A stretch of DNA of 64,000 nucleotides, from NCBI RefSeq assembly GCF_013618625.1, contig NZ_JABRWO010000012.1, positions 186,001 through 250,000 on the forward strand. Direction: 5' to 3'. Shown one piece after another: positions 18,015 to 27,809 of the stretch. The position numbers and the translations under genes are program-made. The notes below the pieces were generated by a model. It saw only the letters and a list, made by a program, of their open reading frames with translations. It was not told where the DNA came from and ran no database searches. This stretch comes from Bremerella alba. Lineage in GTDB: Bacteria; Planctomycetota; Planctomycetia; Pirellulales; Pirellulaceae. Every line of letters starts with the position of its first letter. Positions within the stretch are counted from its first letter, which is position 1.

Positions 18015-18595
18015 TTGCCGGTACGACTTGCCGAGACCCGCTTGTGCAGCCGCTTGAGACGTCGGAGGTGCTCTCCCGGTGCCGCGAGACTGCCGTGATT
18101 GGGCAGCACTCCGCGCGGATTCAAAGCTAGTGCCGTCTCGATACTGCGTACATTTTGTTGAGAATCGAGGTTGAAGATATCCAGCGGCAGTCGAGCTTCG
18201 TCACGGTAACTGACAAATAAATCGCCGGTCAGCAGTAACTTCTCTTCGCCCCACCAGAAGCCCATATGCCCGGCGGTATGACCTGGCAGATGAACTGCTT
18301 GAATGCCAGACGCGATATCGAGATGATCGGCATCGAGCCGCGGGGCGGCAATCCAGGCACCGTAAGCTTTGGCCAGGTGGGCCACATTCAAGATATGATC
18401 GAGATGCCCGTGAGAGACCACAATCCCTCGGACCGGCTCATCTTGCCATCCTTCTCGACGAAGGGCGTTCTGAAGTAATCGCCACCCCCCGATGAAACCG
18501 CCATCGATAACATAAAGCCCTTTCTCATCGCGCAGCACGAAGAAGTTAAGCGCCGGGGCACGCACTTCCAATATTCTGGGATGAACTATAGGCAT
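18011..18595 (-). CDS. MBL-fold metallo-hydrolase
   Basis: Metallo-beta-lactamase fold hydrolase. The zinc motif is HGHLDH (in VVSHGHLDHIL), with a further His in HLPGHTAGHMGF and an Asp in LLTGDLFVS. These place it with the glyoxalase-II-like/quorum-quenching-like hydrolases; substrate unknown. The ATG at 18595 (MPIVHPRILEV) starts the beta-sandwich correctly. The frame stays open upstream to 18721, but that extension is not like the family. The stop codon overlaps that of the convergent sugar porter. Confidence 0.85.
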   Translation of the reverse strand: MPIVHPRILEVRAPALNFFVLRDEKGLYVIDGGFIGGWRLLQNALRREGWQDEPVRGIVVSHGHLDHILNVAHLAKAYGAWIAAPRLDADHLDIASGIQAVHLPGHTAGHMGFWWGEEKLLLTGDLFVSYRDEARLPLDIFNLDSQQNVRSIETALALNPRGVLPNHGSLAAPGEHLRRLKRLHKRVSASRTGN

Positions 18596-18741
18596 ATCAT
18601 TACGATCGGTTTGCAGAAGTATTTGGCTTACCAAATAACGCAGTAAAAGTTGTCCGGCAAGGCACCCCTCTTCAGTTAACTGTGGCAGCGGCTTGCGGGT
18701 AACACTAGACCAGCTTAGCACGATGCATAGGATTTATAACG

Positions 18742-19692
18742 TTGGCAGACACCTCCCCAACCCGTCGAATCGTCATCGCAGGCGGAAGCGGATTCCTGGG
18801 TCTTTCGCTGGCTCAGCACCTGCACGAAAACAACTTCGAGGTTGTCATACTTTCACGAAATACCCCCAGGTCGGAAGGACCCTGGACGCATGTGGCCTGG
18901 GACGGTCGATCACTCGGCAATTGGAAGAGTTGCCTTGATGGAGCATACGGCATGGTCAATCTGGCGGGGCGAACGGTCGACTGCATCAAGACGCCAGACC
19001 ATCAGGACGAAATCCTCCGCTCACGCGTGGAATCGACCAGGGTCCTCGGCCAAGCCCTACGAGCCATCGACCAGCCTCCCCCGGTTTGGGTTCAGATGGG
19101 AACAGCCCACATCTTCGGCGATCCTCCCGAAGCAATCTGCACCGAACAATCGGCGATCGGAGTGGGGCTGGCACCCGATGTGGCCATGGCATGGGAAGAA
19201 GAGTTCGCTAAGGCGAGACTCCCTTCTCAGCGTGGTATCGTGCTGCGAACCAGTTTCGTTGTCGGACGCGACCGGGGCGCCGGTGGAGGTGCCCTGGATC
19301 GCTTGAGCCTCCTCACTCGATTGGGGCTCGGTGGCCGTATTGGCACCGGCAAGCAGGGCTTTAGCTGGATTCACGAACTCGATCTGAATCGTCTTTTCCA
19401 ACGAGCACTGATCCAAGAAAGCATGCACGGAGTCTACATTGCCTCGGCCCCCAACCCTGTCTCGCAAATCGAATTCATGCGAGCGTTACGCGAAGCGATG
19501 GGCATACGATTTGGATTGCCGGCGTTTGCTTGGATGGTCCGCCTGGGGGCACCCTTGCTGCTGCGGACCGACCCGAACTTGGCTCTTTATGGACGGTACG
19601 TGCGGTCCGATAAGTTACGGGAAGAAGGCTTTGCGTTTCAGTTTCCTGACGTCGGGCCGGCGCTCCAGGATATCACTCGATCGCTCTCGTAG
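18742..19692 (+). CDS. TIGR01777 family NAD(P)-dependent epimerase-like protein
   Basis: Atypical SDR of the YfcH/SulA-like family, 316 residues, with the dinucleotide motif [11 protein letters not shown] (residues 14-24), WDGRSLGNW and [12 protein letters not shown] typical of TIGR01777, and the C-terminal DUF1731-like segment. The exact reaction of the family is unknown. Translation appears to start at TTG (18742), with AGGA located nine bases upstream; no in-frame ATG fits. Confidence 0.85.
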   Translation: MADTSPTRRIVIAGGSGFLGLSLAQHLHENNFEVVILSRNTPRSEGPWTHVAWDGRSLGNWKSCLDGAYGMVNLAGRTVDCIKTPDHQDEILRSRVESTRVLGQALRAIDQPPPVWVQMGTAHIFGDPPEAICTEQSAIGVGLAPDVAMAWEEEFAKARLPSQRGIVLRTSFVVGRDRGAGGGALDRLSLLTRLGLGGRIGTGKQGFSWIHELDLNRLFQRALIQESMHGVYIASAPNPVSQIEFMRALREAMGIRFGLPAFAWMVRLGAPLLLRTDPNLALYGRYVRSDKLREEGFAFQFPDVGPALQDITRSLS

Positions 19693-19752
19693 TCAGGGAA
19701 TTTCCGTATAGCGGATAATCCGAACGCCGCTTGGTGACCACAAGAGACACAA

Positions 19753-20271
19753 CTAGCTCGCTCGCCAACCACTGCCAAACCAGGGCGTATCGACCTGATA
19801 ATCCATCCGCAGTCGCATGACTAGCTGTGCTGCGTGATGCTGAATGTGACGCAAGTTATAAACGTGAAGCTCGGCCCGACTGAATGTCTTCGGGGGAAAC
19901 TCACACGCGGCAGCCAAGTCTTGTGCAGTCTCCACCGCGAGCGTTTCCTTCGCTTTTGCTCGGCAGAATTGTAGATAGTCACCCAGCGTTGCTTTGGTGT
20001 AACGCTGCCGTTGGGCACGTGGCTCCATCTCTTCATAATCCGCAAAGAACTCGGCATGTTGCCGGTGGTAGGCCTGCTGCTTGAGTTCTTCCGGCTTCTT
20101 TCCGAGATAGTAGTCCGTGAAAAACAACGTGTGAAAGACAGCCTGATCGAAGGTCATATTGACTACTTTTCCCTGCCAGGCAGGTTCCGGGCTCTTCTCG
20201 ATAGAGTAATTTAAAGTACATAATGCGGCTTCATATTGCCGCCCTAGCAGGTCGTTCCACAGATTGCCCAT
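19753..20271 (-). CDS. DinB-like four-helix metal-binding protein
   Basis: 172 residues, all-helical. Three histidines expected to bind a divalent metal in DinB/YfiT-type proteins are visible: His47 in AVFHTLFFTDYYL and His142/His146 in LRHIQHHAAQL. Members include thiol transferases for bacillithiol or mycothiol, and many uncharacterised stress proteins. A strong GGGGAGAAGGGA ribosome site precedes the ATG. No operon partner. Confidence 0.75.
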   Translation of the reverse strand: MGNLWNDLLGRQYEAALCTLNYSIEKSPEPAWQGKVVNMTFDQAVFHTLFFTDYYLGKKPEELKQQAYHRQHAEFFADYEEMEPRAQRQRYTKATLGDYLQFCRAKAKETLAVETAQDLAAACEFPPKTFSRAELHVYNLRHIQHHAAQLVMRLRMDYQVDTPWFGSGWRAS

Positions 20272-20768
20272 TCCCTTCTCCCCGTTCGGTAACGTCTTTC
20301 TACATAATCACTTAAATGCCTTGACATCTTCTTCAAGCTCAATCCATCAATGGGTTAAATTTACCCCTTTCTGGACGCATGTCGCGGAAACACGCCTAGT
20401 CTTTAGTGCGCTTAGGGAGTATATTTATCCCAAACAAGGTGTGAGACTTAGCAGCTTACAAGCCGTTTAAGTTCATTCGATTCGATAAAAAAGCGGTCAC
20501 CTGGACCGAGATGTTGCAAGCGTATTGCCATCTCAATCACTCTTCCCAGGTTGCTCGTTCTCTCGACCGCGACTGATTATCTTGCCCCTTACGGCCACTC
20601 CACGCAATGAAATCGCCTGCGTGATGATCCATTTGCCACGTAAGGCAAAACCAGTTGGCCGACAATTTGGCATCGCCCCCAAAATCAAGGGGCAGACAGT
20701 TCGCGCGTGCAGGTCGAGAGGACTCTCTACCCACGGTCTGCGAATGTCATCCGAAAGCATTGATCGAT
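20272..20768. other. Intergenic region, long leader of the DEAD-box helicase
   Basis: About 500 bp between the divergent DinB-like and helicase genes. A TTGACA is present at 20322-20327, but no convincing -10 box follows at the right distance. The helicase frame stays open upstream to 20655, but that extension reads as low-quality Arg/Pro-rich text. A long 5' untranslated region, as in cold-shock helicases such as csdA, is possible; no specific element was recognised. Confidence 0.4.
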
Positions 20769-22268
20769 ATGAAGTTTACCGATGTCGCGCTAGCCGAACC
20801 ATTTCAGCGTGCCCTTAAAAAGCTGAAATACGAAACGGCCTCGCCGATTCAAGCGGAAGCTATTCCCGTAATCCTGGATGGTAAAGACCTGATTGGCTGT
20901 GCCCAAACCGGCACCGGCAAGACGGCCGCATTCGCCCTGCCCATGCTGCATCGTCTGCTAGAGTCGGCTCCCCCCAGAGAACAGCCGACCGAGCGCGTTC
21001 GTGGCAAGCGGACCTCCAACAAGTTCCAAGGACCTCCACGCCCAATTCGCGCATTGATTCTCGCTCCGACACGCGAACTGGCTGCGCAAATCAGCGAGAG
21101 CCTGAAAAAGTACGGCGGGGCTACTTCGCTGAAGCACACGGTGGTGTTCGGTGGCGTTTCACAGGTTCCTCAGGTACGCGACCTTCGCTGGGGTATCGAT
21201 ACTTTGGTTGCCACCCCAGGCCGTCTGCTCGACCTGATGACTCAGGGGCACATCAACCTCTCGCAGCTGGAAATCCTGTGCTTCGACGAAGCGGACCAGA
21301 TGCTGGACATGGGCTTCTTGCCGGCACTAAAGAAAATTGTCGCCGCTTGTCCCCACGATCGACAGACGGTGATGTTCTCGGCCACGATGCCGCCAGAGAT
21401 TCGCGATTTGGCTGAAAAATGGCTGACCAATCCTGTTTCGCTACAGGTCGCTCCGGTCGCGGCACCTGCCGAACGCATTTCACAGTCGGTCCATTACGTC
21501 GACAAGCGTCGTAAGGCCGACCTGCTATCGCGTTACCTGCAAGACACTCCGCGCAGCCGCACACTGGTCTTTGTTCGCACGAAGCACGACTGCGATAAGC
21601 TTGTACGTATTTTGGAAAAGGACGGCCTGCGAGCCGCCGCGATCCACAGCAACAAAAGCCAGAGCGTGCGAAGCCGAACGCTGGCACAGTTCAAGAGCAA
21701 CCGTCCGCCAGTACTTGTGGCGACCGATATCGCCGCACGTGGCCTGGATGTGAATGACGTTTCCCACGTGGTCAACTTCGATCTACCAGAAACGCCAGAA
21801 ACCTATGTCCATCGAATTGGCCGCACCGCGCGAGCCGGCGCCGAAGGGGTGGCCGTTTCGTTCTGTGCCGGTGGCGAACGACGCCTGCTCAAGCAGATCG
21901 AACGCTTGACACGCATTTCAATCCCCATCGAGCCAGCCATCGACGGGTTCGAGACCAGCGACCCAATCACCCACGACGAACCTCGTCGCGGTGGTTCGCG
22001 TGGACGTGGTCCTCGTGGCAACGGCGGTCCCCGCACCAGTGGCGGCCCACGCAAATTCGGCAGCAAGCCTGGTGGTAAGAAGCCAAGTCGTTTCGGCTCG
22101 AAGTCGAATTCCGACAACCAAGGCGGTGACGATCGACCGAGCGACAAGAAGCCCGCTGCGGCAGGCCCCTTCGGCAATAAGAACAAGCCGAAACGCATCG
22201 CCGGTAAGCCTGCTACCGGCTTTGGTCAAAAGCAAAAGCGACGCCGTCCAGCAAATACCGAACGCTAA
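20769..22268 (+). CDS. DEAD-box ATP-dependent RNA helicase
   Basis: 499 residues from the ATG at 20769, which begins exactly at the Q-motif region (MKFTDVALAEPF...). Helicase motifs: AQTGTGKT (45-52), PTREL (100-104), TPGR (149-152), DEAD (173-176), SAT (204-206), ARGLD and HRIGRTARAG. A charged insertion at 66-92 interrupts the space between motifs I and Ia. The C-terminal 90 residues are Arg/Gly/Lys-rich with RGG-like repeats, as in RhlE/CsdA proteins, likely for RNA binding. Probable roles are ribosome assembly or mRNA remodelling, especially in the cold. Followed by a bidirectional terminator. Confidence 0.93.
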   Translation: MKFTDVALAEPFQRALKKLKYETASPIQAEAIPVILDGKDLIGCAQTGTGKTAAFALPMLHRLLESAPPREQPTERVRGKRTSNKFQGPPRPIRALILAPTRELAAQISESLKKYGGATSLKHTVVFGGVSQVPQVRDLRWGIDTLVATPGRLLDLMTQGHINLSQLEILCFDEADQMLDMGFLPALKKIVAACPHDRQTVMFSATMPPEIRDLAEKWLTNPVSLQVAPVAAPAERISQSVHYVDKRRKADLLSRYLQDTPRSRTLVFVRTKHDCDKLVRILEKDGLRAAAIHSNKSQSVRSRTLAQFKSNRPPVLVATDIAARGLDVNDVSHVVNFDLPETPETYVHRIGRTARAGAEGVAVSFCAGGERRLLKQIERLTRISIPIEPAIDGFETSDPITHDEPRRGGSRGRGPRGNGGPRTSGGPRKFGSKPGGKKPSRFGSKSNSDNQGGDDRPSDKKPAAAGPFGNKNKPKRIAGKPATGFGQKQKRRRPANTER

Positions 22269-22292
22269 GCTAAACCGGCAACACTAGAAAAA

Positions 22293-22337
22293 GAAAACCG
22301 CCTGAGCGAGATATCGCTCCAGGCGGTTTTTGTTTTT
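22293..22337. terminator. Bidirectional Rho-independent terminator
   Basis: CCGCCTGAGCGA (22298-22309) and TCGCTCCAGGCGG pair over 12 bp with a single bulged C and a GATA loop. On the plus strand the hairpin is followed by TTTTTGTTTTT; on the minus strand by TTTTCTTTTTC. It serves the helicase gene and the convergent choice-of-anchor-I gene. Confidence 0.88.
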
Positions 22338-22361
22338 AGCTCGATGCGGGCGAGAGTTCAC

Positions 22362-23927
22362 TTAGTTGTTAAGCAGACGGGATAGTAGTCCGCCGGTTCG
22401 CTTGATCTTGAACAGGGTCGTCGTGCCGCTGACTTCGTGAGCGACGACGATCGCCGGTTCGGTAAATGGACTGTTGCTGCGAGAGATGAAGTCAATCCCT
22501 TCAGGAGCAACGTCCGTTAGATTTCGCGAGTACTGCACGAAGCTGGGATTGAGCGGGTTGGTAATGTCGTAAACCATTACGCCGCCGACACGTTCCAGGC
22601 CGATAAATGCCCAAGTGCAGCCCAGGTCGCTGCCGATGTCGATCGCTTCCGGTTCTGGCCCCTTGGCGTCGCTGCGATTATCGAAGTTATCGGAGTCGCC
22701 ATCGTCTGAATTGAAGAAATCCGGAACCTGAGCGGCAGTGATTTCTTCGAAGTCGCTTCCGCTGTCGTACACTTGCACCGTTTGTCCAAACGGAGTAAGC
22801 AGCCAGATCGAGAACGATCGAGCACCGAAGCTGTACAGTTCTTCGTATTCGTTGTCGTTGTCCAAGTCGCCAAGCGTGGTCGTCACATTCAAACGACCCA
22901 GGTTTTCATCTTCCTGCAACTCGTCGGCATCAGGGAAGGCGTCTTCGTCCAGAACCAGATCCTTGATGCGTTCTTCTTCCGCAAAACCATCGTAATCGCG
23001 GGCATCCCCTTCGTTGGCGGAAGCAACTAGCGTGAAACCGAAGAATTGAGTCGAAGCGATCGAGTCAGGCATGTACATGCCCTTAGTTGGCCACGGCTGA
23101 ATATTGATCGTGCCATTGTCATCGTCCGAAGCATCCATCGCGTTTTCAGGCAGCGAATGATCCTTGAAACCGAGCGGGTTGATCGACAGAACACGTTTAG
23201 CAGGTATGCTAATCACAGCGATCGCGTTGTTTTCCTGGCAGCTGACATATGCCGTACGCGAGTTTGCCGAAACCGTGATGTATTCTGGTTCGATATCTTG
23301 TGCGACCGAGGCACCTGGTCCGAAGATACGCACGCCAGCGGCCTTCAACGCTGCTTCTTCACTGTTGAACGACTCGAAGCCGGTTTCGAACACTTCCGGA
23401 TCGGCAGGATCGGTCACGTCGATAATCGAAACAGAGCCAACTGGATCGATGTCATAATCGTCGTTTGGCTCCCCTTCGTTGGCAACCAAAACATACTTGC
23501 CATTTGGCGTGAAGGTGACCATGTCTGGCAGGTAACCCGCTTCAGGTTCGGAGTAAACAGTGTAGTCCTCGGCATTGAGGAGGATCACTTTACCACGCAC
23601 GCCTGTTTCGGCTGCAACAGCAATCGCCACGAGACCTTCGTAACAGGACACGCTATTCACATCACCTACGTCAATCTGATGCAACAGCGTGCCGTCGGTC
23701 GCGTCCAGTACGTCCACCGTTTCGTCTGCTGCGTTGGTTACGAAAACTTTCCGTGTGTCCGCATCGTAGGAAACAATCTCGCAAGCCGTTTCGCCCCCTT
23801 CAGCCTCATATCGCCAGGCTTCTTCTAAGCTGGGCGTACCAAACAGAAAATCCAAAGGGCCAGCCGCAGCCGAACCTGCCAGAACCAGCGATGCCAGAAC
23901 GGCACTGTTCAAAGAAAACACTTTCAT
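22362..23927 (-). CDS. Choice-of-anchor I family secreted beta-propeller protein
   Basis: 521 residues from the ATG at 23927, which gives a clear Sec signal peptide (MKVFSLNSAVLASLVLAGSA, cleavage near residue 22). The remainder is a repeated beta-propeller with PDMVTFTPNGKYVLVANEGEPND (134-156), characteristic of the choice-of-anchor I / alkaline-phosphatase-like family. The C-terminal end is a short GGLLSRLLNN rather than a visible sorting domain. The protein is acidic, as expected for a Ca-binding secreted protein. Role unknown; extracellular phosphatase or scaffold functions have been proposed for relatives. Confidence 0.82.
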   Translation of the reverse strand: MKVFSLNSAVLASLVLAGSAAAGPLDFLFGTPSLEEAWRYEAEGGETACEIVSYDADTRKVFVTNAADETVDVLDATDGTLLHQIDVGDVNSVSCYEGLVAIAVAAETGVRGKVILLNAEDYTVYSEPEAGYLPDMVTFTPNGKYVLVANEGEPNDDYDIDPVGSVSIIDVTDPADPEVFETGFESFNSEEAALKAAGVRIFGPGASVAQDIEPEYITVSANSRTAYVSCQENNAIAVISIPAKRVLSINPLGFKDHSLPENAMDASDDDNGTINIQPWPTKGMYMPDSIASTQFFGFTLVASANEGDARDYDGFAEEERIKDLVLDEDAFPDADELQEDENLGRLNVTTTLGDLDNDNEYEELYSFGARSFSIWLLTPFGQTVQVYDSGSDFEEITAAQVPDFFNSDDGDSDNFDNRSDAKGPEPEAIDIGSDLGCTWAFIGLERVGGVMVYDITNPLNPSFVQYSRNLTDVAPEGIDFISRSNSPFTEPAIVVAHEVSGTTTLFKIKRTGGLLSRLLNN

Positions 23928-24223
23928 CCGAGGTGATCCTTCATCATAGGGTCTATCCAAAGAAACAATATGCCGACCAGTTTGGGGGCATATTGTTGGC
24001 AACAGATGAAGGTCAAATGAAAACAAACAACAAAAATCTTATTGCGATTGTCTCGGCAGACGAGCCGCACGAGTTCAGTTCTGTACACGGCTTAAGATAG
24101 AATTATTGAAACAGGAGGACTCCCTGGTTCAATTGGGTCGCGTCCTTTTGCAGAGCCTGATTTCTGAAGAAGCACGCACCGCGAACTGTTAGATAAGGCA
24201 GACTTGTGTTTGGATGAAGCCGA

Positions 24224-24925
24224 TCACTGGCCGGACGATTGCCCCTCATCCGCTGCCTCTGCTTCGTTGATCGCAGGAGCGTCTTCCGTCTCCGCTTTAA
24301 GGGATTCGATTCGCTCTTGGATGAGCTGGGGGTGTTGGTATCCTAGGGCAATTGCTTTCTTGAGTTCGCGATCCGCATCTTCCAAGCGTCCAACCGTTGC
24401 GTACGCAAGCGCTAAGTTCGAGTGCGCGACTGGCCGCGAGTCGTCCAGATCGACTCCTCTCTCTAAGTGCACGACCGCTTTCTCGAATTCCTTCTGATGG
24501 AGGTAGAACGCACCTACATTAACGTGAAGCTCGGCGTAGTCAGGCTCCAGTTCCAAAGCCTGGTTGTACATCTTTTCCGCTTCGTCGAATTCACCTCGCA
24601 GGCGATATACCACCCCTTTGTTCACGAAAGCCCTATGGTCTTGGGGATCCTCCTTGATTGCCAAGTCATGGTACTTGATCGACTCTTCGTACTCGCCCAG
24701 TTCGTTGTAGCAGTTGCCGATCATCGTCAACACGCCACTTTTGCTGTAGTTAATCAACGGCCGTTGGATTGCATCTTTGAAATACACAATGGCTTCGGCA
24801 TAGTCGCCCTGGTCGCTATAGACACCCCCTTGCTCGACTAGGGCGTCGCCACTTTTCTGAGTGTCGCAGCCAACAAGCAAGATGGTTGCCACGAAGCAGG
24901 TCGCGGCGCAAGTGAGGTTCGTCAT
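24224..24925 (-). CDS. TPR-repeat lipoprotein
   Basis: About 233 residues. An N-terminal lipoprotein signal ends in the lipobox LLVGC (cysteine about residue 20). About five tetratricopeptide repeats follow, with recurrent AxxxxxxALxxxP spacing (for example GEFDEAEKMYNQALELEPDYAE). TPR domains are protein-protein scaffolds; the position implies the periplasmic face of a membrane. The ATG at 24925 is used here; an in-frame TTG at 24952 would add nine residues. No partner gene is evident. Confidence 0.85.
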   Translation of the reverse strand: MTNLTCAATCFVATILLVGCDTQKSGDALVEQGGVYSDQGDYAEAIVYFKDAIQRPLINYSKSGVLTMIGNCYNELGEYEESIKYHDLAIKEDPQDHRAFVNKGVVYRLRGEFDEAEKMYNQALELEPDYAELHVNVGAFYLHQKEFEKAVVHLERGVDLDDSRPVAHSNLALAYATVGRLEDADRELKKAIALGYQHPQLIQERIESLKAETEDAPAINEAEAADEGQSSGQ

Positions 24926-24997
24926 GAATTTCGATCTGAGAGAAAGGGGCAACCGATAAGCAGGGTTGCTTCGAATTCTAGCCTTGTCGCTGGATGT

Positions 24998-26254
24998 CTA
25001 CCAGAACTTCCACCAGGGCTTCTTACCTACGGGTCGCGTAGATTGCGACATTTTGAAAACCATGTCAATGGCCTGGTCCATCGTTTCCTGAGAGACTCCG
25101 CGATCAGGCACAACACTCGGAAAGAGCTTCACGCCACTTAAGTCGGCGGCATCAGTGCCAGATTCCAACGCACTGAGAATCGCATTGGACTCGGCATTGT
25201 ACAGCGTCAGCGAATGCCATTTTTCTTCGGGCAATGTCTCCCAAAGCTTGGCCCCAATGGCTCGGCCCCTGGAGTAGGCTGGCAATGCCATCAGTGGTAC
25301 GTCGGTCTCGATCGTACCGTCGCGGCGTGCCCGAATGATAGTCGAGGAATATTGCACGCCGGTCGCCTCGAAATAAAGACGCCCGAATGCAATGGTCGAG
25401 ACGGACTCGACTTCGTGAACCGTATCGGCATCGAAGCCTTGCCCGACCATGGCCTCTATCAATTGATCGACCGATTCGTAGTCGGAAAAGTGCTCGCCAA
25501 AGTATCGGATTGTTCGTTCAAGTTCCCTGCGATATCTGATCTCTGTCGAGTTGCTAGGAAACTCAAACACGGCAAATCGCGTCACATAGCCGAAGTCTGG
25601 CCCACCGATACCAGCCGGCCAGTTCTCTTCACGATGGGCGACTTCATGACCATCGATCTCGAGTTCCCGATGCCATCCTTTTTCGCCGTGCGAAAGGATC
25701 GTCGCTTTGACCAGGTGAACCCGCCGCGGAGCAGCCGACTCAGCGGCATAGCGAAACCAGGGCTTACTGTCGTCGAGCTTATTATGAATTGCTTCGTCGT
25801 CGATGCCTCGGGCCAGCGATGGTCCCACGTAAGCACGCAGCCCCGACAGACCGTAATCACCCGGGGCATATCCTTGCGAGAAATCACCGTCCTGGACGCC
25901 GGCCTGGCAGGTCATGCAGAGCGGTCGGTTATCGAGAAATGATTTGATTGGCCCCGCCACGCAGGTAACCCACAGTCCACCCGCTTCGCGCAGTGCGTTA
26001 TCTCGATCTTCTCCCATGCCAACGACACACGCATCCAGAACTTCGTCATCATACTCGTGCAGCGTGGCATAGACATGACAATGAGCCATCTCTCGCCGCC
26101 CATCTTCCCCCTCGTAGATTACTACTGAAAGTGAAATGCGTCCGTCAAACAGTTTGAGACTGCCATCAAACAACTGCGTCCAGCCGCCCAGTTCGCCACC
26201 GTGGGTGACAATGCCTTCTTCAATGTGCTCGAGCAGTTGATGTTCTTCAGTCAC
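24998..26254 (-). CDS. DUF6348-like protein of unknown function
   Basis: 418 residues, soluble, no signal peptide. The N-terminal 150 residues (VVIYEGEDGRREMAHCHVY, CVVGMGEDRDNALREAGGLW) resemble DUF6348 proteins, a family without known activity; this assignment is from memory and tentative. The C-terminal half is unrelated text ending in KPWWKFW. Translation seems to begin at GTG (26254). It is divergent from the outer-membrane barrel gene, 220 bp apart. Confidence 0.7.
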   Translation of the reverse strand: MTEEHQLLEHIEEGIVTHGGELGGWTQLFDGSLKLFDGRISLSVVIYEGEDGRREMAHCHVYATLHEYDDEVLDACVVGMGEDRDNALREAGGLWVTCVAGPIKSFLDNRPLCMTCQAGVQDGDFSQGYAPGDYGLSGLRAYVGPSLARGIDDEAIHNKLDDSKPWFRYAAESAAPRRVHLVKATILSHGEKGWHRELEIDGHEVAHREENWPAGIGGPDFGYVTRFAVFEFPSNSTEIRYRRELERTIRYFGEHFSDYESVDQLIEAMVGQGFDADTVHEVESVSTIAFGRLYFEATGVQYSSTIIRARRDGTIETDVPLMALPAYSRGRAIGAKLWETLPEEKWHSLTLYNAESNAILSALESGTDAADLSGVKLFPSVVPDRGVSQETMDQAIDMVFKMSQSTRPVGKKPWWKFW

Positions 26255-26474
26255 GGTGGCGAAACTCCAGAAAAGCTGACATCGCTAGCAGATAAGACCT
26301 GCATGGTGGGAAGTCGTTCAAGCGAAAAGTTGAATAATCCGCAAATCTTATCATGCCCCCAAGGGCAATGCACGGTTGCAGCTCCTATCTCTTCGCCATC
26401 AATGGTTTGGTTGGCCGATGAAGGAAACATACCGTGCTCTCTCCCCAACGAACAAGCTCTAAGAGAACTGCCCT

Positions 26475-27581
26475 GTGAATCGGATTCGTTGCCTGGCTTT
26501 TGCGGCCCTTGCTCCTTTCGCCATGATAAATCTGGCTTTGGCACATCCCGATGACCCCATTGCTACCGATTCGCTCTATGACCCAGCCGAGCCGTTCGCT
26601 ACGTGCTGGGAGTGCGAAGGCCATGGACACGGTCACGACCTGAAAGAAGATCGCCCCGACACGCACGCACCGGCTAGTTTGATGGGAGACCATGTCCACC
26701 ACCAGGGCGAATACATGGTGGAGTACAAGTACCGCAAGATGTACATGGACGGCAACCGTTTCGGCTCGCGGCGGGTGACCGACACCGAAGCGCTGACCGT
26801 GACCGGCATCAACTTCATGGCCACGCCCACTCAGATGGATATGGATATGCACATGATCCATTTCATGTACGGGGCCACCGACGATATCACGCTGTACATC
26901 ATGCCCATGTGGATGGAACTGACGATGGACCATCTACGCGCCAACAACACGACCTTTTCCACCTACAACTCTGGCTTCGGCGACCTCCACTTTGGTGCGT
27001 TGATGCTTCTGCATGATACGGACAGCACCGATTTGATTTTCAACTTCGGTATGAGTGCCCCAACCGGTAACATCCATGGCACCACCACCAACGTGAGCCC
27101 CGCAGGCATGGAAACACAGATGCCTTACCCAATGCAACTGGGCAGCGGGACGTTCAACTTCCGTCCCGGCATTACTTATAAGAAGTATTGGGCGATGGCG
27201 AGCATGGGTGCCCAACTTCAGACGAACTTACCCGTCGGCGAAAACTACCGTGATTACACCGTAGGTAACGAATACCAATTAAATTGGTGGTTCGCCAAGC
27301 GGGTAACCAAACCTTTCGCATTGACCTTTCGCACCGAAGCACTGTGGCGAGAAAACTACCGTGGAGCCGGCGACCCGCAGTTAAACCCCAACATGATCAG
27401 CACGGCCCGCACCGATATGCGAGGCGGCTTTTGGTGCAATCTCGGCTTCGGCGGCATCTATCAATTTTGCGACGGTAGCCGTCTGAATGTTGAAATGGTT
27501 CTGCCAGTCGCCCAAGACCTGAATGGGGTGCAGTTGGAAACCGACTACAGCATGGCAGCGAGTTTCTCGAAGGCCTGGTAA
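26475..27581 (+). CDS. Met/His-rich outer-membrane beta-barrel protein
   Basis: 368 residues from a GTG start, with a Sec signal (MNRIRCLAFAALAPFAMINLALA). The mature N-terminus is rich in His, Asp and Cys (CWECEGHGHGHD), and MDMDMHMIHFMYG shows alternating methionines on a strand. Strands of alternating aromatic and polar residues end in Trp, as in outer-membrane barrels. Proteins of this layout are often found near copper-resistance genes; the Met/His content supports a role with copper or another soft metal, but no metal genes adjoin it here. Substrate unproven. Confidence 0.65.
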   Translation: MNRIRCLAFAALAPFAMINLALAHPDDPIATDSLYDPAEPFATCWECEGHGHGHDLKEDRPDTHAPASLMGDHVHHQGEYMVEYKYRKMYMDGNRFGSRRVTDTEALTVTGINFMATPTQMDMDMHMIHFMYGATDDITLYIMPMWMELTMDHLRANNTTFSTYNSGFGDLHFGALMLLHDTDSTDLIFNFGMSAPTGNIHGTTTNVSPAGMETQMPYPMQLGSGTFNFRPGITYKKYWAMASMGAQLQTNLPVGENYRDYTVGNEYQLNWWFAKRVTKPFALTFRTEALWRENYRGAGDPQLNPNMISTARTDMRGGFWCNLGFGGIYQFCDGSRLNVEMVLPVAQDLNGVQLETDYSMAASFSKAW

Positions 27582-27747
27582 ATCACACATACGCTGCTGC
27601 AAACTTCAATCCTGGGCACAATGCAGCGGCGTTCCCGAAACATTTCTCGCCGGAAGTATTTGAAGGTCGAACAAGCCTTTTTGGCAGCTTGCTCCCTTTC
27701 AAGGTTTTCGGACGGCAACATAAGAGCGGTTGATCAAAGGCCTCTTC

Positions 27748-27779
27748 GAAACAAACATGCCCACGCGAACGTGGGCATG
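27748..27779 (-). terminator. Rho-independent terminator of the repeat surface protein gene
   Basis: CATGCCCACG and CGTGGGCATG form a perfect 10-bp stem with a four-base loop (27756-27779). On the minus strand it is followed by TTTGTTTC, about 30 bases past the stop codon of the Gly/His-rich protein. Confidence 0.75.
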
Positions 27780-27809
27780 TCATGAACTTGCTCGTAAGAA
27801 ACGTAGTCG

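Noticed and set aside
22000-22260. Gly/Arg-rich repeats as a possible tandem DNA repeat
   Set aside because: They are the RGG-like C-terminal tail of the DEAD-box helicase, common in this family.
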